64,000 bases of DNA from Actinomadura physcomitrii. GTDB lineage: Bacteria > Actinomycetota > Actinomycetes > Streptosporangiales > Streptosporangiaceae. The DNA lies in assembly GCF_008923205.2 (NCBI RefSeq), contig NZ_WBMS02000033.1, positions 45,136-109,135 of the forward strand. The letters run 5' to 3'. The notes below the pieces were generated by a model, which saw only the letters and a program-made list of their open reading frames with translations, did not search any database and was not told the DNA's origin. This document shows, piece by piece, positions 40,702-51,539 of this stretch; position 1 is the first letter of the stretch, and each line of letters starts with the position of its first letter. A program made the translations under genes and the position numbers.

Positions 40702-41011
40702 GATCTGTGAGCGGGCTGCGGCAGCGTCGCCGGCATGGACGACGCAGCGCCGCACGCCCCCAGGGATCCCGCTCCCCGGCCAGCCGGCGGTCGACGGCCG
40801 CGAGCCCGCGAGCGGGGTCGTCGCCGAGCAGCGCGGCGGACCGTTCGGCGAGCGCGGCCAGCGGATGCCCGGCGCCCGCGCCGCCCGGGAGCCGCCGCCC
40901 GCGACGACCGGGTAGCTCTTGACGATCATCCCGTCCTCGCCGCGCACGGACTCAAGGACCGCGTTGCCCTCGTGGCCCTCGCCGTCGAGCGCGCCCTCCG
41001 CGGTGGCCGTT
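40702..41011 (-). pseudogene. Possible decayed coding remnant
   Basis: Read on the minus strand, two stretches have coding-like third positions but lie in different frames. One contains AVLESVRGEDGMIVKSYPVV, the next HPLAALAERSAALLGDDPAR followed by GLAAVDRRLAGERDPWGRA. No complete open frame with a start joins them. This looks like a frameshifted leftover of a gene. It could also be chance in this GC-rich background. Confidence 0.25.
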
Positions 41012-42055
41012 TCAGGACAGCGGCCGGCCCGGGCCCTTGCGGATCTGCGCGAGGAACAGCTGCGCGAGCGCGTGCTGCCCGGCGGCCGTCGGATGGAAGC
41101 TGCGCGGCTCGGCCTCCAGCGCCGACAGGTTCAGCGCCAGGCCGTTCATGTACGGGTCCGCGCTGCCCGCCTCGTGGCCGGCGAACGCGCTGTAGGCGTC
41201 GACGAACTCCACGCTCCCCCGGCCGTGCCGCGCCACGATCCGCGCGTCCGCCTCGGCGGCCGACTGCCGGACGAGCTGCCCGAGGTCGTAGGCGCGGGCG
41301 TTCAGCCAGCGCTGGTCCGACACCGTGATGTTGTCCCCGCCGACGCCCGTGACCTCGGAGAACGCCTTCGGGTACCCCATCACGATCACCCGCGCGGACG
41401 GCGCCCGGTCGGTGATCTTGTCCAGCAGGGCGGGCAGGTCCCGGCGCAGCTTCGCCATCCGGCCCGCGATGTCCGCGCCCTGGCCGGTGCAGCTGTGGCT
41501 CCACGGCAGGTGGATCACGCAGCCGCCCAGCACCTTGGAGAACCCGACGTCGTTGCCGCCGATGCTGATCGTCACCAGGCTGGTGCCGGCGTTGACGCGG
41601 TCGAGCTGCGGCGGCTCGCCGTACCGCCCCTTGAGGACGTCGGCCGTCGTGGCGCCCGAGCACGCCCAGAACGAGGACCCCTTCGCGAACCGGAACGCCG
41701 TCGAGACCTCGTGGTAGTACGCCTTCGACGTCCGGCGGCAGCGGTTGAGCGGATTGCGGTCGGCGACCGTCGCCTCCGCGCCGACCCCCGCCGAGTAGGA
41801 GTCGCCGAGCGCGACGTACGCGCCGCGCGTGGCCGCCTCGACCGCCGTGACCTGCTTGGCCTTCGCCACGACCGGGTCGGCGCGCACCGGCGGCTTCGGC
41901 CGGGGGCAGCCGCTCCCGAACGCCTTGCACCGCGCGGCCGGCAGCGCCACCAGCGGGACCACCGCGAGTGCCAGCAGCCCCACCAGGACGAGGACGGCGA
42001 GCCCCCGCTCGCCGAGACGCTCCCGCAACCGACGCGGCCAGGACCCGGGGGTCAT
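41012..42055 (-). CDS. Secreted SGNH/GDSL hydrolase (lipase/esterase)
   Basis: 347 aa from ATG 42055 (AGGAGA upstream). A basic N terminus and a single hydrophobic stretch (GLAVLVLVGLLALAVVPLVALPAA) form a signal peptide or anchor. The SGNH blocks are intact: GDSYSAG (Ser), a Gly in the TADVLKGRY region, IGGNDVGF (Asn) and FHPTAAGQ (Asp/His equivalent). Several Cys pairs in the mature part suggest disulfides, as in Streptomyces secreted SGNH lipases. It acts outside the cell on acyl esters; the substrate is unknown. Confidence 0.88.
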   Translation of the reverse strand: MTPGSWPRRLRERLGERGLAVLVLVGLLALAVVPLVALPAARCKAFGSGCPRPKPPVRADPVVAKAKQVTAVEAATRGAYVALGDSYSAGVGAEATVADRNPLNRCRRTSKAYYHEVSTAFRFAKGSSFWACSGATTADVLKGRYGEPPQLDRVNAGTSLVTISIGGNDVGFSKVLGGCVIHLPWSHSCTGQGADIAGRMAKLRRDLPALLDKITDRAPSARVIVMGYPKAFSEVTGVGGDNITVSDQRWLNARAYDLGQLVRQSAAEADARIVARHGRGSVEFVDAYSAFAGHEAGSADPYMNGLALNLSALEAEPRSFHPTAAGQHALAQLFLAQIRKGPGRPLS

Positions 42056-42181
42056 CGTTCTCCTCGCGCGACCGGGACGCCGGGTGCCTCCCGCCGTCCG
42101 CCTTTACGTTGTAGATCTTGAACTGGGACGCGGGCGGGGCGTCGCGCGTTCCCGGAGAACAACTCTACGTGCGGCCGCGCC

Positions 42182-42694
42182 TCATCCGGTTCCGGGCGGC
42201 GACAGCGGCGCCCACATGACGGTGCGCGGTCCGAGTCCGTGCAGGCCGGCCGCGATCTCCGCGTCCCAGTAGGCCCGGATGCCCGGCCCCCAGCGGTCCT
42301 CGGGGAGTTCGGCGAAGCCGTGCCGGGCGTACCAGGGGCCGTTCCACGGGACGTCCCGGAACGTCAGCAGGCTCACCCCCGGAGACCCTCGCCGGGCCGC
42401 GGCGTCCAGCACCGCGCGCAGCAGCCGGGAGCCGATCCCGCGGCCGGTGAGGTCCGCGTGGACGGAGATCTGCTCCAGGTGCGCCGCGCCGTCCACCTCC
42501 CGGACCGCCGCGAACCCGACCGGCGGGTCCCCGGCGACGAGGAACTCCGCGCCCTTCGCGATCATCTCCTCGGCGATGGTCGGCCCGGGCGGGAACACGA
42601 TCCCGAACGGATGGAACAGCCGGTCGCCGGAGTTCTCGATCGCCGGCAGGCCGGCGAGGTCACCGGGCCGCGCGGGCCGTACGTCGTACCGCAT
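42182..42694 (-). CDS. GNAT-family N-acetyltransferase
   Basis: 170 aa. The acetyl-CoA loop is in LEQISVHADLTGRGIGSRLLRAVLDAA, followed by VSLLTFRDVPWNGPWYARHGFAELPE. Substrate unknown. The ATG sits six bases after TAGGCT and no ribosome site is present, so it is probably leaderless. It is divergent from the second GNAT at 42791; the two are only distantly alike. Confidence 0.85.
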   Translation of the reverse strand: MRYDVRPARPGDLAGLPAIENSGDRLFHPFGIVFPPGPTIAEEMIAKGAEFLVAGDPPVGFAAVREVDGAAHLEQISVHADLTGRGIGSRLLRAVLDAAARRGSPGVSLLTFRDVPWNGPWYARHGFAELPEDRWGPGIRAYWDAEIAAGLHGLGPRTVMWAPLSPPGTG

Positions 42695-42700
42695 CCCGCG

Positions 42701-42706
42701 AGCCTA
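42701..42706 (-). promoter_or_regulatory. -10 element for a leaderless GNAT transcript
   Basis: TAGGCT on the minus strand, six bases, then ATG 42694. Confidence 0.5.
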
Positions 42707-42790
42707 GGACGCGCGGCGGGTGCACGGCCTCCCCTTTTCCGGCCGGAAACGGGTTGCCGCGGCGGCCGGGGCGATGCGACGGTGGCGGGC

Positions 42791-43267
42791 ATGACGATGG
42801 TACGGCTGCTGGATGTCGAGGACTGGGCCCTGTACCGGGCCGTCCGGCTGACCGCGCTGGCCGACTCCCCCGAGGCGTTCAGCTCCACCCTCGCGCGCGA
42901 GAAGGCGTTCGTCCCGGACGTCTGGCAGGAACGGCTCGCCGCCCGCAACACCTTCATGGCCGAGACCGAGGACGGCCCGGGCGGCATCGTGACCGTCCTC
43001 GCCACCGAGGACGGCACGGCCGAACTGGTCGGCATGTGGGTGGCGCCCGCCGCGCGCGGCCGCGGCGTCGGCGACCTCCTGATCCGTGCCGCGCTGGGCT
43101 GGACGGCCGAGCGCGGCCTCGCCGAACTGCGGCTGTGGGTCGTCGACGGCAACCGCCGTGCCGAACGGCTCTACGCCCGGCACGGCTTCGCACGGACCGG
43201 CGCCACCCAGCCCGGCCGACCGGGCGCGGACGAAGTGCAGATGGCGTTCGTACCGGCCCGCGAATAG
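42791..43267 (+). CDS. GNAT-family N-acetyltransferase
   Basis: 158 aa from ATG 42791 (a second ATG lies two codons on). VRLTALADSPEAFSSTLAREKAF is a common GNAT beginning. The acetyl-CoA motif is LVGMWVAPAARGRGVGDLLIRAALGWTA, then LRLWVVDGNRRAERLYARHGFARTG. The target is unknown. Confidence 0.85.
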   Translation: MTMVRLLDVEDWALYRAVRLTALADSPEAFSSTLAREKAFVPDVWQERLAARNTFMAETEDGPGGIVTVLATEDGTAELVGMWVAPAARGRGVGDLLIRAALGWTAERGLAELRLWVVDGNRRAERLYARHGFARTGATQPGRPGADEVQMAFVPARE

Positions 43268-43330
43268 CGCCCACGCGCCGCGTGCTCATCCGGGAGGGCC
43301 CGGACGACCGGGAGCGTGGGATCGGGCGGC

Positions 43331-43336
43331 TAGGGT
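43331..43336 (+). promoter_or_regulatory. -10 element for a leaderless transcript
   Basis: TAGGGT, six bases, then ATG 43343. Confidence 0.5.
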
Positions 43337-43342
43337 GCCGGC

Positions 43343-43870
43343 ATGACCGCATCGGACGATCTTCTGCGCCGGATCGAGAACGAGCCCGCGCTGGCCGGGC
43401 TGCTGGCGTTCCCGGCCGACTTCGACATCGAGCGGCGCGACCCGGTGGAGGAGCTGCGGCTGCCGACCGGACTGCCGCTGGAACCCGTCGCCGGCGACGG
43501 ATCGGGCGGCACCTACTTCCTGTGCGGGAAGCCGGGCGGGGAGCGGCCGGTGCTGTACGCCGACTCGGAAGGGCAGGCCGTCCTGATGGCCGCCGACCTC
43601 GTCGAGGCCGTCGCGCTCGTCGCCTCCTACCCGTACTGGCGCGACCTCGGGTACGGCCACGACGCGGCGGAGCCGGAAGAGGAGTACGCCGAGGACCGGG
43701 AGGAGCGCGACGCGCTCATCGCCCTCCTCGGCATCACGCCGCCGCCGGTCGAGCAGGCCCTCGCGCGGCTGCGCGCCGCCGCCGCGCGGACCGTCCCCGA
43801 CTTTCTGCCGATCGCGCGCCACGAGGAGGGCGGCTCGTCCTACGAGTCGGCGTACACGCCGTACTGGTGA
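43343..43870 (+). CDS. Small acidic protein of unknown function
   Basis: 175 aa, acidic (for example EPEEEYAEDREERDAL). The middle part (GGTYFLCGKPGGERPVLYADSEGQAVLMAADLVEAVALVASYPYW) resembles actinobacterial SMI1/KNR4-like (SUKH) or related immunity-type proteins, but I cannot confirm that by eye. No toxin gene is adjacent. It is convergent with uvrB, ten bases apart. Confidence 0.65.
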   Translation: MTASDDLLRRIENEPALAGLLAFPADFDIERRDPVEELRLPTGLPLEPVAGDGSGGTYFLCGKPGGERPVLYADSEGQAVLMAADLVEAVALVASYPYWRDLGYGHDAAEPEEEYAEDREERDALIALLGITPPPVEQALARLRAAAARTVPDFLPIARHEEGGSSYESAYTPYW

Positions 43871-43880
43871 CGCGCCGGCC

Positions 43881-46010
<2,130 letters not shown>

Positions 46011-46116
46011 GATCGCCTCTCCCCCTGGTCTCGCGTTCGCTTGCCGCCCACTCTATGCAGCAGGTACGACAATCGCGGACCGCCCGATATTTCCCCAGGT
46101 CAGGCCGGTTTAACGG

Positions 46117-47268
46117 TCAGGAGGCGGGGAGCGGGAGGCGGGCGCTGACGGCGTAGCCGCCGCCGCGCGGCCCGGCCTCGAAGCTGCCGCCGAGCGCGGT
46201 GACCCGCTCGCGCAGGCCGACCAGGCCGTGCCCGCCGCTCGGCAGGTCGTGCGCGGGCGGCGCGGTGGGCGGGTCGTTGGCGATCTCCACCTCGATCGCC
46301 TCGGGGAGCAGGCCGAGGTCGACGCGGGTGTCGGCGGCGCCCGCGTGCTTGTGCACGTTGGTCAGGGCCTCCTGGACGAGCCGGTAGAGCGTCCGCCCGA
46401 CCGCGCTGGGCATCGGCCGCTCCACGCCGCGCACGGACAGCACGACCCGCAGGCCCGCCGCACCGGACTGGCCGACCAGCTCGCGCACGTGCTCGAGGGT
46501 GACGGCCTCCTGCGGGAGCGCCTCCTCGCCCTGCCGCAGGACGCCGATGACGTGCCGCAGCTCCTCCAGGGCCTGCCGGCCCATGTCGCCGATGACGGCG
46601 GCGGTCTCGGCGGCCCGGCCGGGGTCGCGGGCGGCGACGGCCTTGAGGGCGCCGGCGTGGACGACCATGACGCTGATCCGGTTGGCGACCACGTCGTGCA
46701 TCTCGCGGGCGATGCGGGTGCGTTCCTCCCCCCGCGCGCGCTCCGCGAGGAGGTGCTGCTCGCGTTCCAGGCGCGCGGTGCGCTCCTGGAGGGAGGCCAG
46801 GAGCTGCTTGCGCGCCCCCATGTAGAGGCCGAGCAGGACGGGGACCACGGTGAACGTGATGCCGAAGATCGCCTGGGCGAGGAAGCTGTCGGTGCTCGCC
46901 GTCGGCGCGGGGAAGGCGAGGCCGACGGCGTAGTTCATGGCCGCGACCGCCAGGACGACCCGGCGGGACGTCGCGTAGGCGGCCAGCGAGTAGAGGATCA
47001 CCAGGACGACGAACGCGCCGCCCCCGGTGGCGGCGCTGAACGCCGTCGCGAAGACCGCCAGCGCGACCGGGTGCCGGCGGCGCACGACGATGCTCAGACC
47101 GAGGATCACGCTGCACGCCGACGTGACGGTGTGCGGCAGCCAGAAGCGCTGCGGGGAGAACCAGAGGAAGAGGCCGTCGACGACCGCGAACGACACGGCC
47201 AGGGTGACGTCCAGCGCGCGTGAACGCCGCGTCGGCCACGCCGCCGACCACCAGCCCCGGAGGTGCAT
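46117..47268 (-). CDS. NarL-type sensor histidine kinase without an adjacent regulator
   Basis: 383 aa. Four to five hydrophobic segments fill residues 20-160. A linker coiled coil follows, then the HisKA_3 dimerisation box EERTRIAREMHDVVANRISVMVVHAGAL with the phospho-acceptor His, and the HATPase with LVQEALTNVHKHAG and GHGLVGLRERVTALGG. No response regulator lies in the neighbourhood, so it is an orphan here. The ATG follows TAGGCT by six bases, suggesting a leaderless message. Confidence 0.9.
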   Translation of the reverse strand: MHLRGWWSAAWPTRRSRALDVTLAVSFAVVDGLFLWFSPQRFWLPHTVTSACSVILGLSIVVRRRHPVALAVFATAFSAATGGGAFVVLVILYSLAAYATSRRVVLAVAAMNYAVGLAFPAPTASTDSFLAQAIFGITFTVVPVLLGLYMGARKQLLASLQERTARLEREQHLLAERARGEERTRIAREMHDVVANRISVMVVHAGALKAVAARDPGRAAETAAVIGDMGRQALEELRHVIGVLRQGEEALPQEAVTLEHVRELVGQSGAAGLRVVLSVRGVERPMPSAVGRTLYRLVQEALTNVHKHAGAADTRVDLGLLPEAIEVEIANDPPTAPPAHDLPSGGHGLVGLRERVTALGGSFEAGPRGGGYAVSARLPLPAS

Positions 47269-47274
47269 GCGACG

Positions 47275-47280
47275 AGCCTA
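47275..47280 (-). promoter_or_regulatory. -10 element for a leaderless kinase transcript
   Basis: TAGGCT on the minus strand, six bases, then ATG 47268. Confidence 0.5.
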
Positions 47281-47511
47281 TAGGCAGGCCAGGAAACCCG
47301 AACCGGCCGTAATGGGCCCGAACCGCCCGCCCGGCCCCCGCCCGGCCCCGGCCCAGGTGGGGGCGCCGGTGGCGGGTCCGGTGACGGGCGTGTGGCCCGC
47401 GGGTGCCCGCCACGCCCCGCCCGCGGGGCTTTCCCGCCGTCCCGGTGCTGTGGTTACGATGACGGCGCCGACTAGGACGGGGATGCCGCAGACGATGATC
47501 CGTTTCAGACG

Positions 47512-48525
47512 ATGACCCGCTTCGCCAACTGGCTCGGGAAGAACGCCGACGCCTTCATCGCGCTGGTGCTGGCGATCACGGTCGCGGTGCTCGGGCTCGG
47601 GGTGAACCTGCCGCACGAGGACGAGATCACCAACAGCGCCGTCCTCGCGGTGATCGCACTGCTGGCCACCTCCGTGCTGCGCGACCGGGGCCGGCGCATC
47701 CCGGTGGAGGCCGAGGTCCGCGACACGCTGCGGGCGTCCTCCGCCACGCTGGAGGAGCTGAGCGGCCGGCTGGCGCACATCGAGCGGTTCGAGAGCGTCC
47801 TGACCGGCACCAAGCGGGCGCTGGACGAGACGGCGGTCGTGCGGGTGATCGGCGGCGGGCAGGTCGCGCACGTGCTGGAGGAGGCGCGCCGCGACACCGA
47901 CCGGTGGTTCTTCAAGGGCGGCACCGGGACCTACATCCGCGCCAAGACGCTGCCCGAGTGCGTCGGGGCCGCCCGCCGGGACCGCCGCACGCTGCTGTTC
48001 CGGCTGGAGATCATCGACCCCACCAACGTGGAGGTGTGCGAGGCCTACGCGCGGCACCGGCGCTCGGTATCGGACGCGCCGGACGCGACGGGCGAGAAGT
48101 GGACGCTGGAGCGCACCCGGAAGGAGGCGTACGCGACGCTCCTGGCGGCGTGCTGGCACAAGCAGCGCTTCGGGATGCTCGACATCGACATCGGCCTGGC
48201 GCAGACGATGACGACGCTGCGCTACGACCTGGCGTCGACGCGGCTGGTGGTGACCCGCGACGACCCGCGCGGCGAGGCGCTGGTGGTCGACAGCGACAAG
48301 TTCTACTACAGCTGGGTGAGCGCGGAGCTGCAGATGAGCCTGGACCAGGCGCGCCGGGTCCCGGTGGAGCAGGCGCGGCTGGCGCCGCTGGACGACGAGC
48401 CGACCGTCGAGGAGGTCCGCAAGCTCTTCGAGGTGATCGGGATCGAGCTGGCGCCCTCCTACACCGACCGGGACGTCATCGAGATCATCCGCAAGGCGCT
48501 GCGCGCGAAGGACCCGTACGAATGA
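47512..48525 (+). CDS. Two-TM-helix membrane protein with a soluble C-terminal domain, unknown
   Basis: 337 aa. Residues about 11-33 (NADAFIALVLAITVAVLGLGV) and 40-57 (TNSAVLAVIALLATSVL) form a membrane hairpin, followed by a short coiled coil (EVRDTLRASSATLEELSGRLAHI). The remaining 240 residues are a globular cytosolic domain with RDTDRWFFKGGTGTYIRAKTLP, RRTLLFRLEIIDPTNVEVCEAYARHRRS and DKFYYSWVSAELQMSLDQARRVP. I do not recognise the domain; a two-helix anchor plus a soluble domain is a known layout of membrane effectors or sensors. It is the first gene of a three-gene cassette on the plus strand. Confidence 0.75.
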   Translation: MTRFANWLGKNADAFIALVLAITVAVLGLGVNLPHEDEITNSAVLAVIALLATSVLRDRGRRIPVEAEVRDTLRASSATLEELSGRLAHIERFESVLTGTKRALDETAVVRVIGGGQVAHVLEEARRDTDRWFFKGGTGTYIRAKTLPECVGAARRDRRTLLFRLEIIDPTNVEVCEAYARHRRSVSDAPDATGEKWTLERTRKEAYATLLAACWHKQRFGMLDIDIGLAQTMTTLRYDLASTRLVVTRDDPRGEALVVDSDKFYYSWVSAELQMSLDQARRVPVEQARLAPLDDEPTVEEVRKLFEVIGIELAPSYTDRDVIEIIRKALRAKDPYE

Positions 48526-48568
48526 CCGGGCCGCGCCGCCGGCCGCCCGGGAGGGGACACCCGACGGC

Positions 48569-49342
48569 ATGAGGTACGAGGAGATCCGCGGCGACATCCG
48601 CGCCGGCCGGGCCGCGCGGACGCTGCCGGCGTGGGCCGGGCGGATCCTCGCGGATGTCGTCGCGGGCCGCTCGCCGGTCGCGGCGGTGCGCCACCCGCTG
48701 GGCTTCCTGTGCCTGCCGGTGGAGCGCAGCGGCGACCTCGGCGTGTGCCTGCACATCTGGACGCCGGAGGTGCGGCCCGTCCCGTCGACGACGTCGCCGG
48801 TCCACTGCCACAGCTGGGACCTGCTCAGCTTCGTCCTGTACGGGACGGTGCGCAACGTCCGGATGGACGTGCTCGACGCGCCCGGCACGGCACCGAGCGC
48901 CGCACCGTACGAGCCGCCGGACGGGGCCGGGCAGGTGTTCGAGGTGGTGAGCCGGGACGAGGTGGACGAGCTGCGGGCGACGGGCCGCGCCGTCCGCTAC
49001 CGTCCCGGCCCTTCGACGACGCACCGCACCGGGGAGTCGTACACGCTGCCCGCCGGGGTGTTCCACAGCACGCTCATCGAGGACGGCCTGGACGCGGCGA
49101 CGGTGGCGCTGGGGCGGCAGACGCCCGGCGGCGGCGACCTGTCGCTCGGGCCGCTGGACGTCCCGACGCACCGGGTGCGGCGCTCCCGGTGCGATCCCGG
49201 CGACACGGTGCGGGCGCTGCGGCGCTCGGCGCACCGGATCGCGGCGGCGCACCCCGGCCGCGCCGGGGCCTCGCCCCTGCCCGACGACGAACCGCCGTCC
49301 TCCGGCCCGTACGGGCGCCGGCACCGCTCGGCCCGCCGGTAG
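48569..49342 (+). CDS. Cupin-fold protein, cysteine-dioxygenase-like layout
   Basis: 257 aa. The central part has HCHSWDLLSFVLYGTVRN (HxH metal-type first cupin motif) and GESYTLPAGVFHST (second motif His), separated by a long insert. This spacing resembles cysteine-dioxygenase-like cupins. The C terminus is basic and disordered-looking. Function unknown. It lies 43 bp after the 2TM gene and 30 bp before the phosphatase gene, clearly one transcription unit. Confidence 0.7.
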   Translation: MRYEEIRGDIRAGRAARTLPAWAGRILADVVAGRSPVAAVRHPLGFLCLPVERSGDLGVCLHIWTPEVRPVPSTTSPVHCHSWDLLSFVLYGTVRNVRMDVLDAPGTAPSAAPYEPPDGAGQVFEVVSRDEVDELRATGRAVRYRPGPSTTHRTGESYTLPAGVFHSTLIEDGLDAATVALGRQTPGGGDLSLGPLDVPTHRVRRSRCDPGDTVRALRRSAHRIAAAHPGRAGASPLPDDEPPSSGPYGRRHRSARR

Positions 49343-49372
49343 GCGGGCCCTTCGACGACTGGAGAGGCCCCG

Positions 49373-50236
49373 ATGAGAACCGGAACCCCGTCACCGGCCC
49401 TCCCGGTCGATCTCTCCGAGGCGCGCCGGGTCGCGGTCGAGGCCGCGGAGGCGGCCGGGACGCTGCTGCGGTCCCGGGTGGACGGCCCGGTGGACGTCCG
49501 TCCCAAGGGCACCGCCGGGGACGTGGTGACGGAGCTGGACATGGCGGCCGAGTCGCTGATCCTGGAGCGGCTGCGCGCGTCGTATCCGGGGCACCGCATC
49601 ATCGCGGAGGAGTCCGGGATCCTGGAGGGCGCGCCGGGCGAGGAGATGGTGTGGCTCGTCGATCCTCTGGACGGCACCAACAACGTCGCCATAGGGATGC
49701 CGGTGTACGCGGTCGGCCTGGCGTTGTGCGCGCGCGGGGAGCCGGTGCTGGGCGTCGTGCACGACCCGGTGACGGGACGCACGTGGTCGGCGCTGAACGG
49801 CGGGGGCGCGCAGGGCCCCGGAGGGGCGCCGCTCACGCTGCCGGAGCGTCCCCGTCCCGGCCGGGAGAGCAACCCGGTGCTGGCGTGGACGCAAGGGCAC
49901 CAGGTGGGGCCGGGCGACGCCGCGGCGTTCCGGCTGCGGTCGCGGGTGGAGGCCGGGTGCGCGCGGATGCTGCAGCTGTGGGCGCCGCTGGTGGGGTGGG
50001 CGATGCTGGCGCGCGGCGACATCGACGGGTTCGTCGGCTACCTGCCGGAGATCGTGGATCTTCCGGCGGGGGCGCTGCTGGCGGCGGAGGCGGGCGCGGA
50101 ACTGCGCCGCCTGGACGGCGCGCCCTACGAGCTGGGCATCGACCGGCCGCCGGCGGAGCTGAGCTTCGTCGCGGCGCGTCCGGAGCTGCTCGACCGCCTG
50201 CTGGAGACCGCCGCGGGGAGCGCCCCGGCGCCTTGA
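49373..50236 (+). CDS. Inositol-monophosphatase-family phosphatase
   Basis: 287 aa from ATG 49373 (GGAGAGG upstream). The Li-sensitive phosphatase motifs are intact: ELDMAAESLI, IIAEESG (metal Glu), WLVDPLDGTNNVAIG (metal Asp pair) and GFVGYLPEIVDLPAGALLAAEAGAEL, where canonical members have the W-D-x-A-A pattern, here changed to V-D-L-P-A. Substrates in the family include inositol phosphates, 3'-phosphoadenosine 5'-phosphate and fructose 1,6-bisphosphate; none can be chosen. It ends the 2TM-cupin-phosphatase cassette. Confidence 0.85.
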   Translation: MRTGTPSPALPVDLSEARRVAVEAAEAAGTLLRSRVDGPVDVRPKGTAGDVVTELDMAAESLILERLRASYPGHRIIAEESGILEGAPGEEMVWLVDPLDGTNNVAIGMPVYAVGLALCARGEPVLGVVHDPVTGRTWSALNGGGAQGPGGAPLTLPERPRPGRESNPVLAWTQGHQVGPGDAAAFRLRSRVEAGCARMLQLWAPLVGWAMLARGDIDGFVGYLPEIVDLPAGALLAAEAGAELRRLDGAPYELGIDRPPAELSFVAARPELLDRLLETAAGSAPAP

Positions 50237-50263
50237 GCGGGCCGCCCAGTGCGGGTCAGCGGG

Positions 50264-51496
50264 TCAGCGGGTCAGCAGCAGCGCCCCGACGGCGGCGGCG
50301 CAGCCGAGGACCGCCAGGGCCGCCCCGGTCAGCACGAACTTGCGCATCGGGACCCGGACGTCCCACCGGCGGCACCACTCGAACCACAGCAGCGTCGCGA
50401 GCGACCCCCACGGGGTGATGACGGGCCCCACGTTCGTGCCGGCGAGCAGCGACAGCAGCTGGTCCTTGTTGGCCGCGGGCACGGCGGACTCGCCCGCGAC
50501 GTAGGCGGGCAGGTTGTTCAGGACGTTCGACAGGCCCGCCCCCGAGAACGCGGCGCGGAACGCTCCCGCGGCGCCGTCGTCGGTGCCGACGAGCGCGCGC
50601 ATCGCGTCGTCGAGCCCGTAGCGCTCCAGGGTGGGGACGACCAGGAACAGCCCGGTGACGAACACCATCAGCTGCCAGGGGATCAGCGCGGGCCGCAGCG
50701 CGGAGCGGTCCCGGACGGCGAACGCGGCGACGGCCACGGCGGCGGCGACGGTGGTCGCTATGCCGAGCTGGATCCCGGTGTGGACGCCCGCCAGGATCGC
50801 GCCGATGAACAGCAGGCACGCGACGCCGGTCGCGGAGAACAGCACCCGGTCGCGCACGGGGACGGGCTCGGGCGGGTCGTAGGCGTCCTCGCCGCGCATG
50901 CTCCGCCGCCAGTAGAACACCCACAGCAGCGCCATGGTGACGGCCAGGACCGCCGCCTGCGGCAGCCACATGCGCGCGGCGAACTCGGAGGTCTCCAGGG
51001 CGACCCGGTCGGCGGCGAGCAGGTTCGTCAGGTTGGAGACCGGCAGCAGCAGGCTGGCGGTGTTGGCGAGCCACACGGTCGTCATGGCGAGCGGCAGGGC
51101 CGCGATCCGCGCGCGCGCCGCGAGCGCCAGCATGACCGGGGTGAGCAGTACCGCCGTCGTGTCGAGGTTGAGAAAGACCGTGTTGACCGACGCGAACGCC
51201 ACGCACAGCAGGAACAGGGCGGCGTAGCGGCCCCGGCCGGCGCGCGCCATCCGCTGCGCGATCGCGTCGAAGACGCCGGCCTCCTTGGTCAGCTCCGCGA
51301 GCACGATGATGGCGAACAGGAACAGCAGCAGCGGCGCGATGCGTCCGACGCTGGAGCGCGCGGTCGCGGCGGGCAGCGCCCCGGTGGCGACGAAGGCCAG
51401 GCCGAGCGCGAGGACGCCGATGCGGATCCAGTCGAGAAGGCCCAGCGCGCGCGCCGCGCGGCGGACGGTCTCGGACGGGGGCGACACGTGCGCCAT
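50264..51496 (-). CDS. ArsB/NhaD/SLC13-type anion permease
   Basis: 410 aa from ATG 51496; the open frame upstream of it is not used. About ten membrane segments, including LLDWIRIGVLALGLAFVATGALP, APLLLFLFAIIVLAELTKEAG and a conserved VFLNLDTTAVLLTPVMLALA loop, then VWLANTASLLLPVSNLTNLLA. The C-terminal half mirrors it with LSNVLNNLPAYV and AGTNVGPVITPWGSLATLLW, the ion-transporter signature of arsenite/dicarboxylate exchangers. Substrate unknown; no ars genes are adjacent. It is divergent from the TIR-NACHT gene across only 43 bp. Confidence 0.85.
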   Translation of the reverse strand: MAHVSPPSETVRRAARALGLLDWIRIGVLALGLAFVATGALPAATARSSVGRIAPLLLFLFAIIVLAELTKEAGVFDAIAQRMARAGRGRYAALFLLCVAFASVNTVFLNLDTTAVLLTPVMLALAARARIAALPLAMTTVWLANTASLLLPVSNLTNLLAADRVALETSEFAARMWLPQAAVLAVTMALLWVFYWRRSMRGEDAYDPPEPVPVRDRVLFSATGVACLLFIGAILAGVHTGIQLGIATTVAAAVAVAAFAVRDRSALRPALIPWQLMVFVTGLFLVVPTLERYGLDDAMRALVGTDDGAAGAFRAAFSGAGLSNVLNNLPAYVAGESAVPAANKDQLLSLLAGTNVGPVITPWGSLATLLWFEWCRRWDVRVPMRKFVLTGAALAVLGCAAAVGALLLTR

Positions 51497-51527
51497 GATC
51501 CCATAACCCGCCCGGCGTCCCAGGCGC

Positions 51528-51533
51528 GATACT
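51528..51533 (+). promoter_or_regulatory. -10 element for a leaderless TIR-NACHT transcript
   Basis: GATACT is followed by exactly six bases and ATG 51540; there is no ribosome site. Confidence 0.5.
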
Positions 51534-51539
51534 GGCGGC

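Noticed and set aside
40735..41328. Plus-strand frame in the gap before the SGNH gene
   Set aside because: Arg/Ala/Pro-rich, no motif, overlaps the SGNH gene antisense.
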